64,000 nt of DNA, from assembly GCF_036373705.1 (NCBI RefSeq), contig NC_089863.1:34804227-34868226 (forward strand), given 5' to 3'. This document shows positions 59,679 through 64,000 of this stretch, in pieces (position 1 is the stretch's first letter; every line of letters starts with the position of its first letter). The DNA comes from Amia ocellicauda (taxonomy: Eukaryota > Chordata > Actinopteri > Amiiformes > Amiidae). The notes beneath the pieces are model-generated. The model was given only the letters and a program-made list of their open reading frames with translations, did no database searches and had not been told where the DNA came from. The position numbers and the translations under genes are program-made.

Positions 59679-60300
59679 CCCATCTCCTTCGACACGACTG
59701 ACTTTCTAGATATTATGTCATTTACAAATAGGCAGATGGGAGATGAAAGAAGTTGTTGAATATATACACTGCATTTTGTTTCACTTTTTCAGAGGAGGAA
59801 TGCTGCGCCCAGCTTGCAGAACTTAGTTCAAAACTAACATGGGTGTTGGTATTCAGAACTCACCAGGACTTGGCCATCCTTAGTTTTTGGACCTTATAAC
59901 AGGGATGTTTTGCACTTTTAGTTTTCCTTATTATGTTTTGAAGACAGGCTGTGGGGGTGATGTTCATTGCTGTAGTCACGCAGGCAGACGCACAACCTTT
60001 AGCAAAAGTATCAAAAGAAAATCAAAACAAAGAACAAACCTTCAAAACTGTGCAAAACATGCAGGAAGAATCTCTCACAACCTCTCTCTGTCCCAGAGGT
60101 CTCCTACAAATCTTATATAGCCTGGCCTCAATAGAACCTCCCCCTGACTACACCATTCAACACTAAAACAAGGTCTCTATCAATACATAGTCCACATGTC
60201 CAATAATAACTATTAAGTGAAAGATAAAATACCCAGGAGGTCGTCTAAATACACATTCCTGAACAAGATAATTTTACCTTCATGAAACTCTGAATATATA

Positions 60301-61170
60301 TGCCGATCAGCCATAAAATTATGACCACCTGCCTAATATTGTGTAGGTCCCAAAACAGCCCTGACCCATTGTGGCAGAGACTCCACTAGACCTCTGAAGG
60401 TGTGCTCTGGTATCTGGTACCAAGATGTTAGCAGCAGATCCTTTAAGTCCTGTAAGTTGCGAGGTGAGGCCTCCATGGATCAGACTTGTTTGTCCAGCAC
60501 ATCCCACAGATGCTCAATTGGATTGACATCTATTCAAAGTCAACACCTTGAACTCGTGATTCATCAGACCAGGCCACCTTCTTCCATTGCTCCGTGGTCC
60601 AGTTCTGATGCTCACGTGCCCATTGTAGGCACTTTCGGCAGTGGACAGGGGTTAGCATGGGCACCCTGACTCGTCTGCGGCTACGCAGCCTCATACGCAA
60701 CAAACTGCGATGCACTGTGTGTTCTGACACCTTTCTATCAGAACCAGCATTCACTTTTTCAGCAAGTTGAGCTACTGTAGCTCGTCTGTTGGATCGGACC
60801 ACACGGGCCAGCCTTCGCTCCCCACATGCATCAGTGAGCCTTGGCCGCCCATGACCCTGTCGCCGGTTCACCGCTTGTCCTGCCTTGGACCACTTTTGAT
60901 AGGTACTGACCACTGCAGACTGGGAACACCCCACAAGAGCTGCAGTTTTGGAGATGCTCTGACCCAGGCATCTAGCCATCACAATTTGGCCCTTGTCAAA
61001 GTCGCTCAGATCCTTACGCTGGACCATTTTTCCTGCTTCAACACATCAACTTTGAGGACAAAATGCTTGCTGTCTAATATATCCCACCCACTGACAGGTG
61101 CCATGATAACGAGATTATCAGTGTTATTCACTTCACCTGTCAGTGGTCATAATGCTATGGCTGATAGGTG
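60301..61170 (-). mobile_element. Tc1-like element, internally deleted, copy 2
   Basis: Duplicate of 9580-10452. The N-terminal part is open for 165 codons (60530-61027), so this copy preserves the frame better than copy 1, but it has the same deletion of the second catalytic Asp and the Glu. Confidence 0.75.
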
Positions 61171-62514
61171 TATATATACATTCAATGTGGGCAGTTACTA
61201 GTACAGCACCTATTTTGTGGACATACCTTTATAAATCCCTGGAATAACACACCCGCTAAAGTGCACATTCCCCAGCATACATGTCATCATTTATTTAAAC
61301 TCATCGATGAATATGTATATATGTAAATGTATTAATTTCTACAGAAACATGATGCATTTGTCAACTTTTTAAAATACATTTTATAATATTGTTTTTGTAA
61401 ACCATGATTGTCAGTGCTTTTATGTGTTTTAGACACACACACACGCACACACACACAGGCACACACACATATACAGACACACGTGTATTACTCAGGAAAT
61501 CTGGTAACCCTAAAATGAACCCAGTGTTTTTGATGTATTATTTTTTTATCGTATTATTGAATATTTAAGGAAGAGCACATCCAGCACAGAAGACAGATAG
61601 AAAATAAGCAATAGAACAATTAGAAAGATTTCTAAATGAAACAATGCATGCATATATATGTACAAAAACTATAAATAAGGTTATAGATCATTTATAAGCA
61701 ACCGGGCTAGGAGCGCTATGAAACGAGTTTCTGGTGAGTTATGAGTTATGTTTTTATGTTTCAAGAAATAAGCTAGAAACAAAATACGTTTGTATTATGT
61801 GTTCACTGTTGTAAAGCCAGCCAGAATGAACTGGACATCTTGTGAATTTGAGTTGTTAAAGCAGGCAGAACTGGTGAGGACATTGTTTATCTGATCGATG
61901 GTTTGTGTGAGTTTGCGTGTCTTTTCAAGGTAAAGAATCGTCCATTGTGGTGATGCACCGTGCATGGGACACAAGCCGGCTAATACTGTAATATACACAG
62001 GCTGACAGACAGTCTAATACTACAGTCAAGAGCAGTCGTCTGAAAGAGAGAAAGGGCAATATGTTTCGATTACAGATCATTTGATTAACACACACGTGTA
62101 TTTTATGTTGTGATCTGAAAGAGGGAGACGATGTGCAGTGTTTCATTGGTTTGTTTTGCAAAGAGGTGGATAGATGTGTAAAACAGTAATTTGAATCACT
62201 GTGGCAGTAACTTCACCCAGGGAAAACGTTTTAAAGTATAATTTAATCAAGGCTTTATTTCCAAGTAGCCTGCTGGCTTGATAGGCATGCTCTTATGCAC
62301 ATGGCACATCCCTGTATTCATGCTGGAGTTGTCCCATCTAGTGGGGACATTGGGAACTACCAGTCCTCCCTTTTAAGCTTTGAATTTACTCCAAACATCA
62401 ACTGCAATAGCCCAGGTAAAACATCATACCTTGTAACTGCCACCACTTTGTTATATGTAACTCAACTTAATTAATGAACAACTTGTACTGTTACTGTAAA
62501 ATACCCATAACTAA

Positions 62515-63430
62515 TACCATCCTTTAGATGTCAGCTGAAAGTCTTGTAAGTGACTTGGTACCCTTGTATCTATTTGCACCCCCGTCTCAGTGCTGGTCCC
62601 CTCTTGTGGTTTTGAAACTGACAGTCCCTTAGTCACCGGAGGAATGATCTCAGCCTGCGTGTCCTGCGCACTGGGGACAATGTCCTGAAGCGTGTCCTCT
62701 ACTGGTGGTGGCACAGTGATCGAGGGTTTGTGACTCGGAAAGGAAAAATCCGCTGTCTGGCCATTTTCAGTGTCCACCGATCCCTGTAGTCTGGAGTGCA
62801 ACTGGTCCACATGTCTCCTTACCACCCTTCAATCCCCCAGCCTGACTTTGTGGGACACAAGTCCCGCTGTAGTTTCAGTGAATGCAGGGATCCATTTTGG
62901 CTGAGATTCCTGGTTGTAACGAGCTCTTTAAAAGACCTAAGTATGCTCTCAGCCCTGTTACATTGGCTGGTGTGGGTGCATTTTGGATTGCCTTTACCTT
63001 ATCTTGTATTGGATGTAGTCCCGTTGCGTCCACCTTGTGCCCCAAAAACACCGCCTCACTGCCCATAAAGGTGCACTTTCTCTAGCCAGAGTCCTGCATT
63101 TTCCAGCCAGAGAAGTACGTCTGTAAGGGTCTGCAGATGCTCCTGATCAGTTTGTCCCATCAGGAGGATGTCATCCAGAAAGATGGCCACATGGGAAATG
63201 TCTTGCAAGAGCCCCTCCATGGTTCTTTGAAATATTGCAGGCTTGAGGATATTCCAAAAGGTAAGACATTGTACGTGTACAGGCCCTTGTGTGTATTTAC
63301 TGTCACACTCCTCGTCTACAGCAATGTGATGATATGCGTGACTCATATCTAATTTGGTCAGTTTCTCTCCACCTGCTGTGATTGTCGCATGACGAACCTT
63401 CGAAGGTTTGTAAAAACCTCAGCAGGTCTG
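62515..63430 (-). mobile_element. Ty3/gypsy retrotransposon relic, copy 2
   Basis: Duplicate of 11866-12780, with a small deletion near 63080 that breaks the RT frame between the NAGLWLE and MGSEAVFLGHK segments. The FLDDIL motif is kept. A 100-bp insertion lies just beyond it at 63455-63554. Confidence 0.7.
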
Positions 63431-64000
63431 GAGACGGGACCTTCGAAGACCCAGTGTTTAATATGTATAATTGAAAAGGAATAGGACACTGTTTAATTGT
63501 AATGGAAGTGAGAAGTAATACGGCATAGTAATCAGTATTCCTGTGTGCAGGTTGTTTCTCCTGGAAAACCCATCGCAGCTCCAGCGCACGCGCAGCACCA
63601 CTACACAGTTTGGAACGGATGACCATTCATGAACTTTCATCCAGCGAAGACAACGTCAGCCATCGCACCGCGGCTCCACCTCTCCACACACACTGGACGC
63701 TGTGCACTGAGCTGCTTTTGAACTGCAGGAGTGGTAGGACAAACTGATTGAGATAAAGCATTTCATGTCTTTTTGTTTTTTGTTATTGGAATTTACTGAT
63801 TGCTAATTATTTCTTAAGAGGGAAATAACAAAGCAAAGTAAAATACAATTCAAGGAAAGTCATACCACAGGTATGTTTTTTATTCAGGGGGTTAGTATTG
63901 TACTGTGCCACAACTTGCACAACCAGTCTCCTATCGCACCTAAGATCCCTGGACATGTTACACACTAATGTAGGGTTACAACAGCATAACAGAAGCATAC

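Larger units (their letters stand above)
49500..64000. repeat. Segmental duplication, copy 2 (continues past window)
   Basis: Second copy of the 1-13256 block, same orientation, 14.5 kb because of insertions. It carries the MROH pseudogene, EGF-like remnants, MITE, Tc1 relic and gypsy relic in the same order as copy 1. Copy-specific changes are the Tx1/L1-like fragment at 57399-59319 in place of 661 bp, and a 100-bp insertion at about 63455-63554 inside the gypsy-derived stretch. The sequence just left of 49500 (49357-49499) also belongs to the ancestral unit, since it pairs with 50384-50494 as an inverted repeat; the true left edge is therefore upstream of 49357. Confidence 0.93.

Overview
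The window is vertebrate nuclear DNA, most likely from a ray-finned fish. Genes have many short exons with GT/AG introns. Intergenic DNA is AT-rich and full of microsatellites. The mobile-element set (several Tc1/mariner families, hAT-type MITEs, Ty3/gypsy and DIRS-like fragments, a Tx1/L1-like ORF1 with zinc knuckles, a tRNA-derived SINE) is typical of fish. I cannot name the species.

Layout. (1) 1-13256 and 49500-64000 are two copies, in the same orientation, of one block, about 36 kb apart; both run off the window. Each holds a 21-exon maestro heat-like repeat (MROH) family gene on the minus strand, damaged EGF-like exons beyond its 3' end, a palindromic AT-rich MITE, a Tc1-like relic and a Ty3/gypsy relic. 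(2) 13257-20600 is mostly non-coding: a tRNA-Phe(GAA) gene, a tRNA-Arg-like pseudogene, microsatellites and two hAT-type non-autonomous elements with near-perfect 8-bp target duplications. (3) 20686-34301 is a plus-strand six-exon MS4A-type four-transmembrane gene of 250 aa that looks intact. Its introns carry an intact Tc1/mariner transposon with D-D-E spacing of 36, an LTR- or leader-like repeat, a hAT-type element containing a second transposon with an orphan protein, a SINE and a 76-bp hairpin MITE. (4) 34995-39350 is a transposon graveyard (Tc1, DIRS-like, gypsy integrase, Tc1). (5) 41214-41712 holds the last two exons of a BTG/Tob-family gene whose N-terminal exon I cannot find. (6) 42100-49350 is mostly unassigned sequence with Tc1, SINE-tail and SANT-like relics.

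The most informative story is the fate of the duplicated MROH gene. Both copies share one in-frame TGA (codon 149) in an otherwise open, splice-consistent 897-codon frame. Copy 2 also has an 8-bp frameshift in exon 3 and a TAG in exon 6, and its promoter region is replaced by a fragment of a Tx1/L1-like element. Yet exons 7-21 and their introns look identical between copies up to position 5505, where divergence starts abruptly. That pattern suggests recent gene conversion or a mosaic assembly. The best candidate for something poorly described is the transposon at about 24786-27126: long inverted repeats around a degenerate protein of a widespread but, to my knowledge, functionally unassigned family.
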